Positions 41,952 through 50,895 of a stretch of DNA of 64,000 nucleotides are shown in pieces. Below the pieces are notes generated by a model. It saw only the letters and a list, made by a program, of their open reading frames with translations, ran no database searches and had not been told where the DNA came from. The number at the start of each line of letters is the position of its first letter. Positions within the stretch are counted from its first letter, which is position 1. The stretch is from assembly GCA_964544885.1 (NCBI GenBank), contig CAZJDX010000004.1, forward strand, positions 1 through 64,000. The letters run 5' to 3'. The translations under genes and the position numbers were made by a program. Source of the DNA: QQVM01 sp964544885. GTDB taxonomy: Bacteria; Bacteroidota; Bacteroidia; AKYH767-A; 2013-40CM-41-45.

Positions 41952-43079
41952 ATGAATAGCCTGATGCTGGAAGAAGTTGGAACAAATACAGACGGTGACC
42001 TGGTCATAAATGTCGGACCGCAACATCCTTCAACCCATGGAGTATTGCACCTTGTCATTACTCTTGACGGAGAAATTGTGAAAAAGGTTGAACCGCATCT
42101 TGGCTATATACACCGGTCGATTGAGAAGATGTGTGAAAGTCTGAGTTACCGGCAGTTCATCTATGTTACTTCCAGGATGGATTACCTGTCTTCTCACATT
42201 AATAACCTGGGTTGCGCTCTTGCCGTCGAGCAAGGATTGCAGGTTGAGGTTCCCGCGCGTGCACAGGTGATTCGTGTTTTGCTGAGTGAGCTCACAAGAC
42301 TTGCCTCTCACCAGCTTTGGTGGGGAGCCATGGCTATGGATGTCGGAGCAATCACCCCATTCTTTCATGCATTCCGGGAGAGGGAGATGATCAATGATAT
42401 TATGGAAGAGACCTGCGGAGCAAGACTTACCATGAATTATATGGTTCCGGGAGGAGTCATGTTCGATCTGCACCCGAATTTTGTTCCGAAGGTTAAAGAG
42501 TTCATTAAGTATTTCAGTTCCAAGTTTGATGAGTATCATGATCTGGTTACAGGAAATATCATATTCCAGGAACGTACCAAAGGTGTAGGATACATTTCAG
42601 CGGAGGACGCGGTATCTTTTGGTTGTACAGGACCGGTTGCCCGGGCTTCCGGCGTGAAATGCGACATCAGAAAATACAAACCTTACGATGCTTATGCTTC
42701 GGTAAACTTTGATGAAGTACTGGAATACTCAGGAGATGCCTTTGGGCGATACCTGGTTCGAATGGGGGAAATGAAACAAAGCCTTTCGATCATTGAACAA
42801 TTAATAGATAACATACCGGAAGGAGAATTTCAGGCCAAGACAAAGGCTGTTCTGAAACTGCCAAAGGGAGAGTATTATTCGATGGTTGAAACGGCAAGAG
42901 GGGAGTTTGGGGTTTATATCATTAGTGAAGGTGGACTTACTCCTTACAGGATCAAGTTTAGGTCTCCCGGTTTCTCAAACCTTTCGGCACTTGACCATAT
43001 GGCAAGAGGAGCAAAGATCGGAGATCTTGTCGCGATCATGGGTACACTGGATCTTGTGATTCCTGACATTGACAGATGA
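41952..43079 (+). CDS. nuoD: NADH-quinone oxidoreductase subunit D (quinone-binding 49-kDa type)
   Basis: A protein of 375 residues. It forms the quinone pocket with NuoB. Diagnostic parts are NVGPQHPSTHGVLHL with the quinone-pocket His, GYIHRSIEKMCE, and the C-terminal FRSPGFSNLSALDHMARGAKIGDLVAIMGTLDLVIPDIDR. The length is slightly short of the usual ~400 but nothing essential appears missing. In most nuo operons nuoE would follow; here a 101-nt gap leads to nuoH. Confidence 0.96.
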   Translation: MNSLMLEEVGTNTDGDLVINVGPQHPSTHGVLHLVITLDGEIVKKVEPHLGYIHRSIEKMCESLSYRQFIYVTSRMDYLSSHINNLGCALAVEQGLQVEVPARAQVIRVLLSELTRLASHQLWWGAMAMDVGAITPFFHAFREREMINDIMEETCGARLTMNYMVPGGVMFDLHPNFVPKVKEFIKYFSSKFDEYHDLVTGNIIFQERTKGVGYISAEDAVSFGCTGPVARASGVKCDIRKYKPYDAYASVNFDEVLEYSGDAFGRYLVRMGEMKQSLSIIEQLIDNIPEGEFQAKTKAVLKLPKGEYYSMVETARGEFGVYIISEGGLTPYRIKFRSPGFSNLSALDHMARGAKIGDLVAIMGTLDLVIPDIDR

Positions 43080-43180
43080 AGATTAATCCGGAAAAAGAAT
43101 GATTGGAAAATCAGGAGATCGAACCTGAGTCCGCTAAACAGAATTGAAGATATGGTTCAATCATCAGATGCAGTAAACGT
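43080..43180 (+). other. Spacer between nuoD and nuoH where nuoEFG are absent
   Basis: A stretch of 101 nt without a usable gene. Two tiny frames (nine and ten codons) start in it, one overlapping the nuoH start, but neither has similarity to NuoE, NuoF or NuoG that I can see. Confidence 0.7.
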
Positions 43181-44257
43181 ATGTTGAGTATAGCAGGCAT
43201 AACGGAATCAATTCAGGCCTATCTGCATGATAAACTTCCCGCCATATGGGCGCTGCTTGCGCAGTTTGTTCTGGTGGGTGTTTTTGTAATCACCTTGTTC
43301 GCCGTCCTGGGCCTTGTTCTTGTTTTTATGGAAAGGAAAGTTTCGGCCTATATGCAGATCCGTGTCGGACCGAACCGGGTTGGGTTTAAAGGTACTGCGC
43401 AAACCCTCGCCGATACACTGAAATTATTGCTTAAGGAAGGACTTACTCCGGATGGCGCCGATAAGTTCCTTTTTAATCTTGCCCCATTCATTGTCATGAT
43501 CGGCGCTATGTTGCTGATGGCCCCTATCCCGTTTGCCAGAGATGTACAGATATGGGATCTGAACATCGGAGTGCTTTATGTGTCAGCGGTTTCATCCGTT
43601 GCGGTCATAGGAATCCTGATGGCGGGATGGTCAAGTAATAATAAGTATTCCTTGCTTGGCGCCATGAGAAGCGGTGCGCAGATCGTCAGCTATGAACTTT
43701 CCGCCGGACTTTCCATCATCGCCATAGTCATTCTCAGTGGTTCACTGCAAATTTCCGAGATCATCGCTTCGCAGGAGAACGGCTGGTGGATTTTCAAAGG
43801 ACATATTCCGGCGCTCATCGCCTTCGTGATATTCATTATTGCCGTGACAGCAGAGACCAACCGGGCTCCTTTTGATCTGGCTGAGGCCGAATCTGAACTG
43901 ACCGCAGGTTTTCATACAGAATATTCAGGAATGCGGTTCGCGCTCTTCTTTCTGGCGGAGTATGTAAATATATTTATTGCCTGTGCCATCGGAGCCACTC
44001 TTTTCCTGGGTGGATGGATGCCCTTTCATATTGGCGGTTGGACCTCCTTCAATACAATCATGGATTATATACCTTCATCACTGTGGTTTATTGGGAAAAC
44101 ATTTTTTCTCATTTTTATCATCATGTGGTTTCGCTGGACATTTCCAAGGTTGAGGATTGATCAGTTGTTGAATCTGGAATGGAAATATCTGCTGCCCATC
44201 AGTCTTATTAATGTTCTGATCATGACAATTATAGCAATCCTGGGATGGCATTTCTGA
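43181..44257 (+). CDS. nuoH: NADH-quinone oxidoreductase subunit H
   Basis: A protein of 358 residues with eight or more membrane helices. It forms the quinone entry channel. Family motifs: FMERKVSAYMQIRVGPNRVGFKG, GSAMRSGAQ-type LGAMRSGAQIVSYELSAGL, and TAETNRAPFDLAEAESELTAGFHTEYSGMRFALFFLAEY with the essential acidic residues of the E-channel. The length is normal. Confidence 0.97.
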   Translation: MLSIAGITESIQAYLHDKLPAIWALLAQFVLVGVFVITLFAVLGLVLVFMERKVSAYMQIRVGPNRVGFKGTAQTLADTLKLLLKEGLTPDGADKFLFNLAPFIVMIGAMLLMAPIPFARDVQIWDLNIGVLYVSAVSSVAVIGILMAGWSSNNKYSLLGAMRSGAQIVSYELSAGLSIIAIVILSGSLQISEIIASQENGWWIFKGHIPALIAFVIFIIAVTAETNRAPFDLAEAESELTAGFHTEYSGMRFALFFLAEYVNIFIACAIGATLFLGGWMPFHIGGWTSFNTIMDYIPSSLWFIGKTFFLIFIIMWFRWTFPRLRIDQLLNLEWKYLLPISLINVLIMTIIAILGWHF

Positions 44258-44278
44258 TTTTAACCCTTATATCATGAT

Positions 44279-44758
44279 ATGAGTTTTCTCCGGAATTATA
44301 TAAGCACTTTGTACAAATCGGTTGTATCACTTCTGAAAGGAATGAGAATGACCGGTTATTATTTTGTGCATCATAAGGAGATCATTACCCAGTCATATCC
44401 CGAGAATCGTGACAGCCTCAACCTTCCTGAAAGATTCAGAGGAGAAGTGGTGATGCCGCATTCACAACAGAATGAACACCGGTGTACAGGATGTACTGCC
44501 TGTGAACTCGCATGTCCGAATGGTACCATCAAGATCATCACTAAGTTTGAAGTAAACGCGGAAGGAAAGAGGAAGAAAGCGCTGGATACTTTTGTATATC
44601 ATCTTGAGTTATGCACCATGTGTAATTTATGCATTGAAGCATGCCCTACCGACGCTATTAAAATGGCGCAATCATTCGAACACAGTGTGTACGACAGGAG
44701 CAAACTGACCAAGACCCTGAATATGCCAGGGTCGAAACTGATGGAGGGGGTAGAATAA
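44279..44758 (+). CDS. nuoI: NADH-quinone oxidoreductase subunit I (two 4Fe-4S)
   Basis: A protein of 159 residues. Two ferredoxin motifs carry clusters N6a and N6b: CTGCTACELACP and CTMCNLCIEACP. In this 11-subunit complex, lacking NuoEFG, these clusters would be where electrons enter from an unknown donor. The stop codon overlaps the nuoJ start by one base (TAATG). Confidence 0.97.
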   Translation: MSFLRNYISTLYKSVVSLLKGMRMTGYYFVHHKEIITQSYPENRDSLNLPERFRGEVVMPHSQQNEHRCTGCTACELACPNGTIKIITKFEVNAEGKRKKALDTFVYHLELCTMCNLCIEACPTDAIKMAQSFEHSVYDRSKLTKTLNMPGSKLMEGVE

Positions 44759-45273
44759 TGAGTGCATCTGTGATTATTTTTTATTGTATCGCTGCTCTGA
44801 TCCTCGGAGGAGGTATCCTTGCCGTAACAACCAGGAAAATTTTCAGGGCGGCCATCTATCTGCTCTTCTCACTTACCGGAATAGCGGGTCTGTATTTCTG
44901 GATGGAATATGAATTCCTTGCGGCTGTTCAGATCATCGTCTATGTAGGTGGAATTGTTGTTCTGATCATTTTCTCCATTTTTCTTACGCATACAAGCGGT
45001 ATGGATATGCCACCCGCATTACAGAGCCGGAAGTTGTTTGCATCATTGGCTGTGATCAGCGGCTTTCTTCTTGTCATGAATCAGGTCTTATCCAACAAGT
45101 TTAAACCTTCAGGTCTTAGTCCGCTTGAACCCGGCGTGAAAGCCATTGGCCATGCCATGCTAAGTACCGGAGAAGGTGGTTTCGCCTTACCGTTTGAAGT
45201 AGTCAGTATACTGTTGTTATCGGCCATGATCGGCTGTATAGTCATTGCTATTAAAAATCCCGCTAAATCATGA
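44758..45273 (+). CDS. nuoJ: NADH-quinone oxidoreductase subunit J
   Basis: A protein of 171 residues with five membrane helices. The third helix region YEFLAAVQIIVYVGGIVVLIIFSIFL is diagnostic of NuoJ and includes the pi-bulge segment linked to proton transfer. It overlaps nuoK by 4 nt (ATGA). Confidence 0.95.
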   Translation: MSASVIIFYCIAALILGGGILAVTTRKIFRAAIYLLFSLTGIAGLYFWMEYEFLAAVQIIVYVGGIVVLIIFSIFLTHTSGMDMPPALQSRKLFASLAVISGFLLVMNQVLSNKFKPSGLSPLEPGVKAIGHAMLSTGEGGFALPFEVVSILLLSAMIGCIVIAIKNPAKS

Positions 45274-45584
45274 ATTCAGTCGGACTGGAACATATCCTGA
45301 TCGTAAGCACTGCCTTGTTTTTTACAGGTGTCTATGGTTTTCTGACCCGGCGTAACCTGGTTACTTTGCTCATGTCGGTTGAACTGATTCTGAATAGTGT
45401 GAATATCAATTTTGTCGCTTTTAACAAATATGTTTACCCTGAAAGCCTGAATGGATTATTCTTCAGCATATTCATAATAGCCATTGCAGCCGCTGAGGCA
45501 GCCGTGGCCATAGCTATTATAATTAACCTCTACCGTAGTCATCAGTCGATCGATGTGGAAGACTCTGACTCCCTGCGTTACTGA
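45270..45584 (+). CDS. nuoK: NADH-quinone oxidoreductase subunit K
   Basis: A protein of 104 residues, three membrane helices. GVYGFLTRRNLVTLLMSVELILNSVNINFVAF has the conserved Glu of helix 2, and AIAAAEAAVAIAIIINLYR has the second. Part of the antiporter-like proton path. It continues the overlapping gene chain from nuoJ. Confidence 0.96.
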   Translation: MNSVGLEHILIVSTALFFTGVYGFLTRRNLVTLLMSVELILNSVNINFVAFNKYVYPESLNGLFFSIFIIAIAAAEAAVAIAIIINLYRSHQSIDVEDSDSLRY

Positions 45585-45623
45585 TCACTTGAAAAATATC
45601 GATTAATCAGAAATGATGTTACA

Positions 45624-47549
45624 ATGATTGAATCCGGACCGATCCTCTTACTGCTGTTACTTCCTTTCCTCAGTTTTGTATTGACAGGATTGTTTGGTAG
45701 GCGTTTCCCCGGATTTCTAGCCGGGATATTTGCCACCCTGTCCGTTTCCGCGTCTTTTATCCTGAGTTGTTTTTCGGCCTGGACTTATTTTTTCAGGTTT
45801 GGAAAAGTAGCCGGTGTATATGAAACACTCATTCCTTTCCAGGTGACCTGGCTTCAGTTCTCGGATAATTTTTCCATCAACATGGGAATATTGGCTGATC
45901 CGATCTCTATGATGATGATTGTCGTTGTGACATTGATCTCAACAATGGTTCATATTTTCAGTCTGTCTTATATGAAAGGGGAGGAGCGTTATGCAACCTA
46001 TTTTTCTTTCCTTTCCCTGTTCACCTTTTCCATGCTCGGTCTTGTGATCTCCTCAAATATATTCCAGACCTATATTTTCTGGGAGCTTGTAGGCGTTTCT
46101 TCTTTTCTGCTCATTGGCTACTATTACCAGAAGCCATCGGCGGTGGCGGCCAGCAAAAAGGCCTTCATCGTTACACGTTTTGCCGATCTTGGATTCCTGA
46201 TTGGCATACTCATATTATCGTATTATTCAGAGACCTTTGATTTCATTCCGCTCACAGAAAGACTTGTACCTGCAGATTCAACCTATGCGCAGGCGGCTTC
46301 AGCTGCCGGATTTCTTGGGGTTTCAGCACTGACCTGGGGATTGGTGCTGATCTTTGTCGGTGGTGCAGGTAAGTCGGCCATGTTTCCTTTACACATATGG
46401 TTGCCGGATGCGATGGAGGGACCCACACCGGTATCGGCTCTGATCCACGCGGCTACAATGGTTGTCGCCGGTGTATACCTGGTTGCCAGACTTTTCCCCG
46501 TTTTTTCACTTACGTGCCCTGCTGCATTGGATGTGGTTGTCTGGACGGGGATAATTTCCGCTATTATCGCGGCGCTTATCGCCTGCACCCAGACGGATAT
46601 AAAGAGGGTGCTGGCTTATTCAACCATGTCGCAGATCGGTTTCATGATGTTCTCACTGGGAGTATCAGAATATGGCGGTATGGCAGGCACCGGTTTTACC
46701 GCTTCCATGTTTCATCTGTTCACGCATGCCATGTTCAAGGCTTTATTATTCCTCGCAGCCGGAGTTATCATACATCACGTACATAGCAATGAGCTGAAGG
46801 ATATGGGAGGATTAAGAAAATCACTGCCGCTTACAGGCATCCTGTTTCTTATCGCTTGTATGGCTATTGCCGGCATACCGCCACTTTCAGGATTTTTCAG
46901 TAAGGAGCAGATTCTCCTGGCAGCATATCAGTCTGATAAGACAATTTATTTTCTTGCCTTGCTTACAGCCGGACTGACCGCATTCTATATGTTCAGGTTG
47001 TATTTTTTGATATTCTGGAACAAAGGTCATGAGCATAACCGGGAAAAGGTATCTCCCTTGATGATGTTTCCGCTCTTTATACTGGGAGTTCTCACGATCC
47101 TCAGCGGATTCATTCCGTTTGGAACATTCGTCAGCAGTGACGGGCATGAACTGGCCGGTGAATTTCATCTTGACTTTGCCATCATGCCGGTGCTGATCTC
47201 GCTGGCCGGGATCATTGCCGCCGCGATATTTTTCAGGAAGCCATCTGTGTACAGCGATAAAGTGGTCCAAGGTCTTGGACGGCTGTATGATCTTATTTAC
47301 AGAAAGTTCTACATTGATGAGATCTACCTCTTCGTCACCAAAAAAATATTGTTTAAATATGTTTCAGCCCCTGCTGCCTGGATAGATAAGAATATTGTAG
47401 ATGGAATCTGGAACACAAGCGCCGCTGCGGCGCAGGTATTTTCCCTTTCCACAGGTGGATTGCAGAGCGGTAAACTCCAGCACTATGCATTTTATTTCCT
47501 TTCAGGAGCCATCATTCTGGCTGCTGTAATGATCTATCTTGTCTCATGA
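45624..47549 (+). CDS. nuoL: NADH-quinone oxidoreductase subunit L
   Basis: A protein of 641 residues, an Mrp antiporter-like subunit with about 15-16 membrane helices. Signatures: NFSINMGILADPISMMMIVVVT, YIFWELVGVSSFLLIGYYY with the key Glu, KSAMFPLHIWLPDAMEGPTPVSALIHAATMVVAG with the key Lys and His, and DIKRVLAYSTMSQIGFM. The C-terminal part after about 500 contains the lateral amphipathic helix and the last membrane helix. The length is normal. Confidence 0.97.
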   Translation: MIESGPILLLLLLPFLSFVLTGLFGRRFPGFLAGIFATLSVSASFILSCFSAWTYFFRFGKVAGVYETLIPFQVTWLQFSDNFSINMGILADPISMMMIVVVTLISTMVHIFSLSYMKGEERYATYFSFLSLFTFSMLGLVISSNIFQTYIFWELVGVSSFLLIGYYYQKPSAVAASKKAFIVTRFADLGFLIGILILSYYSETFDFIPLTERLVPADSTYAQAASAAGFLGVSALTWGLVLIFVGGAGKSAMFPLHIWLPDAMEGPTPVSALIHAATMVVAGVYLVARLFPVFSLTCPAALDVVVWTGIISAIIAALIACTQTDIKRVLAYSTMSQIGFMMFSLGVSEYGGMAGTGFTASMFHLFTHAMFKALLFLAAGVIIHHVHSNELKDMGGLRKSLPLTGILFLIACMAIAGIPPLSGFFSKEQILLAAYQSDKTIYFLALLTAGLTAFYMFRLYFLIFWNKGHEHNREKVSPLMMFPLFILGVLTILSGFIPFGTFVSSDGHELAGEFHLDFAIMPVLISLAGIIAAAIFFRKPSVYSDKVVQGLGRLYDLIYRKFYIDEIYLFVTKKILFKYVSAPAAWIDKNIVDGIWNTSAAAAQVFSLSTGGLQSGKLQHYAFYFLSGAIILAAVMIYLVS

Positions 47550-47559
47550 AGAATATAAT

Positions 47560-49056
47560 ATGAATCTGAGTTATCTCATCTTACTGCCACTCATCACCTG
47601 CCTGCTGATTCTTCTCGCGGGCAGGAATTTATCCAGAAGCATTGCGCTTGGCGGATCGGTCATGCAGCTTTTGTTATGTTTCGGTCTGCTGAGCGGGTAT
47701 ATGAAATCTATAAAACTTCCGGCTCCATCCGGTTTTTTTGCAGAACAAAATTCTTCCTGGTTTCCGGCGCTGAACATTCATTATCATATTGGTGTGGATG
47801 GAATTTCCGTGGCCATGATCCTCCTCACTGCCGTGATCGTTTTTGCCGGTATACTGACTTCGTGGAACATGGATCACATGAAGAAAGAGTTTTTCTTCCT
47901 GCTTACCATGCTCGGCGCGGGTGCATATGGTTTTTTTATTTCACTCGATCTGTTTCTCATGTTCTTTTTTCTCGAAGTAGCCGTCATCCCCAAGTACATG
48001 CTGATCGGGATCTGGGGGAGTGGGAAAAGGATTTATAGCGCGAATAAACTCGCCTTGATGCTGATGGCGGGTTCCGCATTGGTATTCGTCGGTTTGTTGG
48101 GAATATATTTTGCGGGCGGAAGTACAGGAGCAGGTTTTGATCTCACACGGATTTCTGCCTCTGTGATTCCTATAGAAGTGCAGATGTATTTCTTTCCTTT
48201 TCTGTTTGCCGGCTTTGGTGTCTTTACCGCTTTATTCCCGTTCCATACCTGGGTGCCGGATGGACACTCTTCGGCTCCAACGGCGGCTTCCATGTTCCTT
48301 GCCGGAATCTCCATGAAGCTCGGTGGTTACGGTTGTCTACGCGTCGCCGCCTATCTGATGCCTGAAGCGGCAGCTGAGTATTCCTGGATCATCATTTTGC
48401 TTTCCTCCATCGCGGTGATATACGGCGCATTTGCTACGATGATGCAAACGGACCTCAAGTATATGAACGCATATTCGTCCGTGAGTCACTGTGGTTTTGT
48501 GTTGTTGGGAATCGGTATGCTCACGCCCACTGCGATAACCGGAGCCGTGCTCCAGATGGTTTCCCACGGACTTATGACAGCACTCTTCTTTGCTGCCATC
48601 GGTATGCTCTATGAGCGTACGCATACCCGGGAAGTATCAAAGTTGGGAGGATTGCTGAAAGTAATGCCTTTTATCAGTTCGGTATTTGTAATCTCTGGTC
48701 TTTGTTCACTCGGGCTACCCGGATTCAGTGGTTTTGTGGCAGAGATGACCATTTTTGTCGGTTCCTGGGAAAGAGCTGAAACATTTTACCGAGTCGCTAC
48801 GATCCTGGCTTGTATGTCGATTGTTGTAACGGCTGTGTATATACTCAGAGCGACCGGAAGATCCATTATGGGACCTGTAAGGAATACCGAGTTCAATCAG
48901 CTTAAAGATGCTGCCTGGAATGAGAAGCTGGCCGGAGTGGTTCTGATTGCCGGCATTCTTGCTATGGGCATCGCTCCTTTCTGGCTAAATGATCTGATCG
49001 GACCGGGTGCAACGCAAATAGCGGAGAGATTCAGGGAAATAACCATGTCAAAGTAA
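47560..49056 (+). CDS. nuoM: NADH-quinone oxidoreductase subunit M
   Basis: A protein of 498 residues from the ATG at 47560, 10 nt after the nuoL stop; a TTG at 47539 would overlap nuoL and add seven residues. About 14 membrane helices. The antiporter motifs are present: HIGVDGISVAMILLTAV, FFFLEVAVIPKYMLIGIWG with the conserved Glu, FPFHTWVPDGHSSAPTAASMFLAGI, and LKYMNAYSSVSHCGFVLLG. It is the second proton-pumping subunit. Confidence 0.96.
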   Translation: MNLSYLILLPLITCLLILLAGRNLSRSIALGGSVMQLLLCFGLLSGYMKSIKLPAPSGFFAEQNSSWFPALNIHYHIGVDGISVAMILLTAVIVFAGILTSWNMDHMKKEFFFLLTMLGAGAYGFFISLDLFLMFFFLEVAVIPKYMLIGIWGSGKRIYSANKLALMLMAGSALVFVGLLGIYFAGGSTGAGFDLTRISASVIPIEVQMYFFPFLFAGFGVFTALFPFHTWVPDGHSSAPTAASMFLAGISMKLGGYGCLRVAAYLMPEAAAEYSWIIILLSSIAVIYGAFATMMQTDLKYMNAYSSVSHCGFVLLGIGMLTPTAITGAVLQMVSHGLMTALFFAAIGMLYERTHTREVSKLGGLLKVMPFISSVFVISGLCSLGLPGFSGFVAEMTIFVGSWERAETFYRVATILACMSIVVTAVYILRATGRSIMGPVRNTEFNQLKDAAWNEKLAGVVLIAGILAMGIAPFWLNDLIGPGATQIAERFREITMSK

Positions 49057-49063
49057 TGAGAAT

Positions 49064-50476
49064 ATGAGTGAAATGGTTGTATTGTTGAAACATGAATGGG
49101 CATTGATCGCCATGTTGGTGGTATTGCTGATACTGAAGATCAGAACAACTGATATCAGTAATTCAGTCATATCCGCTTTGATGACTTTCTTTCTTGGTCT
49201 TAATTTCTTTCTTGGTTGGTTCTTCAACTCAGAGGGGTCGCTTTTCGATTCCATGTTTATCAGCAATAACCTGATCGTGTTTCAGAAGAATATTTTAAAT
49301 CTCGGGATTTTGATCATTCACCTCCAGTCATTCGACTGGTTACAAAAGCATAAACATTTGCCGGAGTTTTATATGCTCCTTATAAGTTCATTCCTGGGAA
49401 TGTTCCTGATGTTATCGTCGGGTAATTTCCTGATGTTTTACCTGGCGCTTGAACTTTCTACGATTCCTCTTGCCGCCTTGTGTAATTTTGACCTTGAGAA
49501 AAGAGCATCCGGCGAAGCTGCGATGAAAATGATTCTCAGTTCTGCATTTGCCTCCGGTATCCTGTTGTTCGGGATCTCATTATTATATGGTACGACAGGA
49601 ACATTCAATTTTCTGGAGATGGCATCAGTACTCAGCGGAACTTCACTGCAGATACTCGCCTTCATTTTTGTTTTTGCCGGATTTGCCTTCAAACTTTCCG
49701 CAGTGCCATTTCATTTTTGGACCGCCGACGTGTATGAAGGTTCACCTGTAGCCGTGACTTCTTATCTGTCTGTAATTTCGAAAGGAGCAGTCGTCTTTGT
49801 GTTTTCCGGTATATTATATTCTGTGTTCAGCAGTATGGGGGATATCTGGTACCATGTGTTGGTCATTACGGCGGTTCTCACCATGACCGTCGGGAATCTG
49901 TTTGCACTCCGGCAGAGCAATATGAAACGCTTCCTTGCTTTTTCATCCATTGCCCAGGTTGCCTATATACTTATCGGTATTTCAGGTTCCAGTGAGCATG
50001 GAATGAGCTCTTCGGTTTATTTTGTGATCATCTACATGTTTTCCAATCTTGGAGCATTTGGAGTTGTATCTCTTATATCTGCCAGGACGGGAAGGGAAAG
50101 TATCCAGGACCTGAACGGTCTGTACAAAACAAACAAAACCTTGAGCTGGTTGCTTGCCATTTCTCTATTCTCACTTGCGGGTATTCCGCCAACAGCCGGT
50201 TTTTTTGGAAAATTATTTTTGTTGAGCGCCGGTGCCGCTAAATCAAACTGGCCACTGATTATTTTCGCCTCGCTGAACATGGTAGTATCCCTGTACTATT
50301 ACCTCAGGGTTATAAGAGCCGTATTCATGGAGTCAAATGAGAACGGCCTCCCTGAACAGGCTCTGGGAAATAGTGCAAGAACAGCTATGCTAATATGCCT
50401 TGCTGGAATTATTATAATTGGATTCGCAGGTGGCTTTTATGAGCATATCTATTCACTGAGTTTCGGACTTAGGTAA
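49064..50476 (+). CDS. nuoN: NADH-quinone oxidoreductase subunit N
   Basis: A protein of 470 residues with about 14 membrane helices. LMFYLALELSTIPLAALCNF has the conserved Glu; FKLSAVPFHFWTADVYEGSPVAVTSYLSVISKGA and MKRFLAFSSIAQVAYILIG follow as in other NuoN. The C-terminal Lys region FSLAGIPPTAGFFGKLFLL is present. This closes the operon; a small unknown gene follows after 30 nt. Confidence 0.96.
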   Translation: MSEMVVLLKHEWALIAMLVVLLILKIRTTDISNSVISALMTFFLGLNFFLGWFFNSEGSLFDSMFISNNLIVFQKNILNLGILIIHLQSFDWLQKHKHLPEFYMLLISSFLGMFLMLSSGNFLMFYLALELSTIPLAALCNFDLEKRASGEAAMKMILSSAFASGILLFGISLLYGTTGTFNFLEMASVLSGTSLQILAFIFVFAGFAFKLSAVPFHFWTADVYEGSPVAVTSYLSVISKGAVVFVFSGILYSVFSSMGDIWYHVLVITAVLTMTVGNLFALRQSNMKRFLAFSSIAQVAYILIGISGSSEHGMSSSVYFVIIYMFSNLGAFGVVSLISARTGRESIQDLNGLYKTNKTLSWLLAISLFSLAGIPPTAGFFGKLFLLSAGAAKSNWPLIIFASLNMVVSLYYYLRVIRAVFMESNENGLPEQALGNSARTAMLICLAGIIIIGFAGGFYEHIYSLSFGLR

Positions 50477-50506
50477 TTATAACAAATTATAATCCACAGG
50501 AATTAA

Positions 50507-50869
50507 ATGGCAATCAACCAGAATCATTTGTTCGATGACCTTGACGGTAAGAAGTGCGCAATCGTTGAAAAGGGCATTACCGGGGAAAGGGTGGAATTCC
50601 TGACAAAGCTCCTGCAGCATAATGGTTTTACTGTGGTTGTGGTACCTGCTGCCGCGCCCAGGGTTGCTGCCGATCAGGATACTTCCGAATCCGCTCAGAC
50701 GCCTGAATTATTTAACCTCGGTGTTACTGATGTCCGGTTCAATGTTATCAATGCCATTTACGGAAGACTTTTACGCAGCCACGATGGAAGGGTGGTGACC
50801 ATGGATTACTGGACGCGGAAAAATCCGGTTTCTGACGATTCCATTCCATACTTTTCAAAAGGACAATGA
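50507..50869 (+). CDS. Small conserved protein of unknown function after nuoN
   Basis: A protein of 120 residues without signal peptide. The first half reads like an alpha/beta unit (KKCAIVEKGITGERVEFLTKLLQHNGFTVVVVP). An Ala/Pro-rich linker follows, then a conserved-looking block LGVTDVRFNVINAIYGRLLRSHDGRVVTMDYWTRK. I believe similar proteins occur in other Bacteroidota but know no function. It is 30 nt after nuoN on the same strand and may be cotranscribed. Confidence 0.7.
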   Translation: MAINQNHLFDDLDGKKCAIVEKGITGERVEFLTKLLQHNGFTVVVVPAAAPRVAADQDTSESAQTPELFNLGVTDVRFNVINAIYGRLLRSHDGRVVTMDYWTRKNPVSDDSIPYFSKGQ

Positions 50870-50870
50870 T

Positions 50871-50892
50871 TCATTCAGGTCATGGTGAATGA
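50871..50892. terminator. Small inverted repeat between convergent genes
   Basis: TCATTCA (50871-50877) and TGAATGA (50886-50892) pair perfectly around 8 nt. It lies exactly between the stop codons of two convergent genes. There is no T-run on either side, so termination is only suggested by position. Confidence 0.3.
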
Positions 50893-50895
50893 GTA

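Noticed and set aside
43080..43180. Remnants of nuoE, nuoF or nuoG
   Set aside because: No Fe-S Cys pattern, NADH-binding motif or other trace in any frame of the 101-nt gap.
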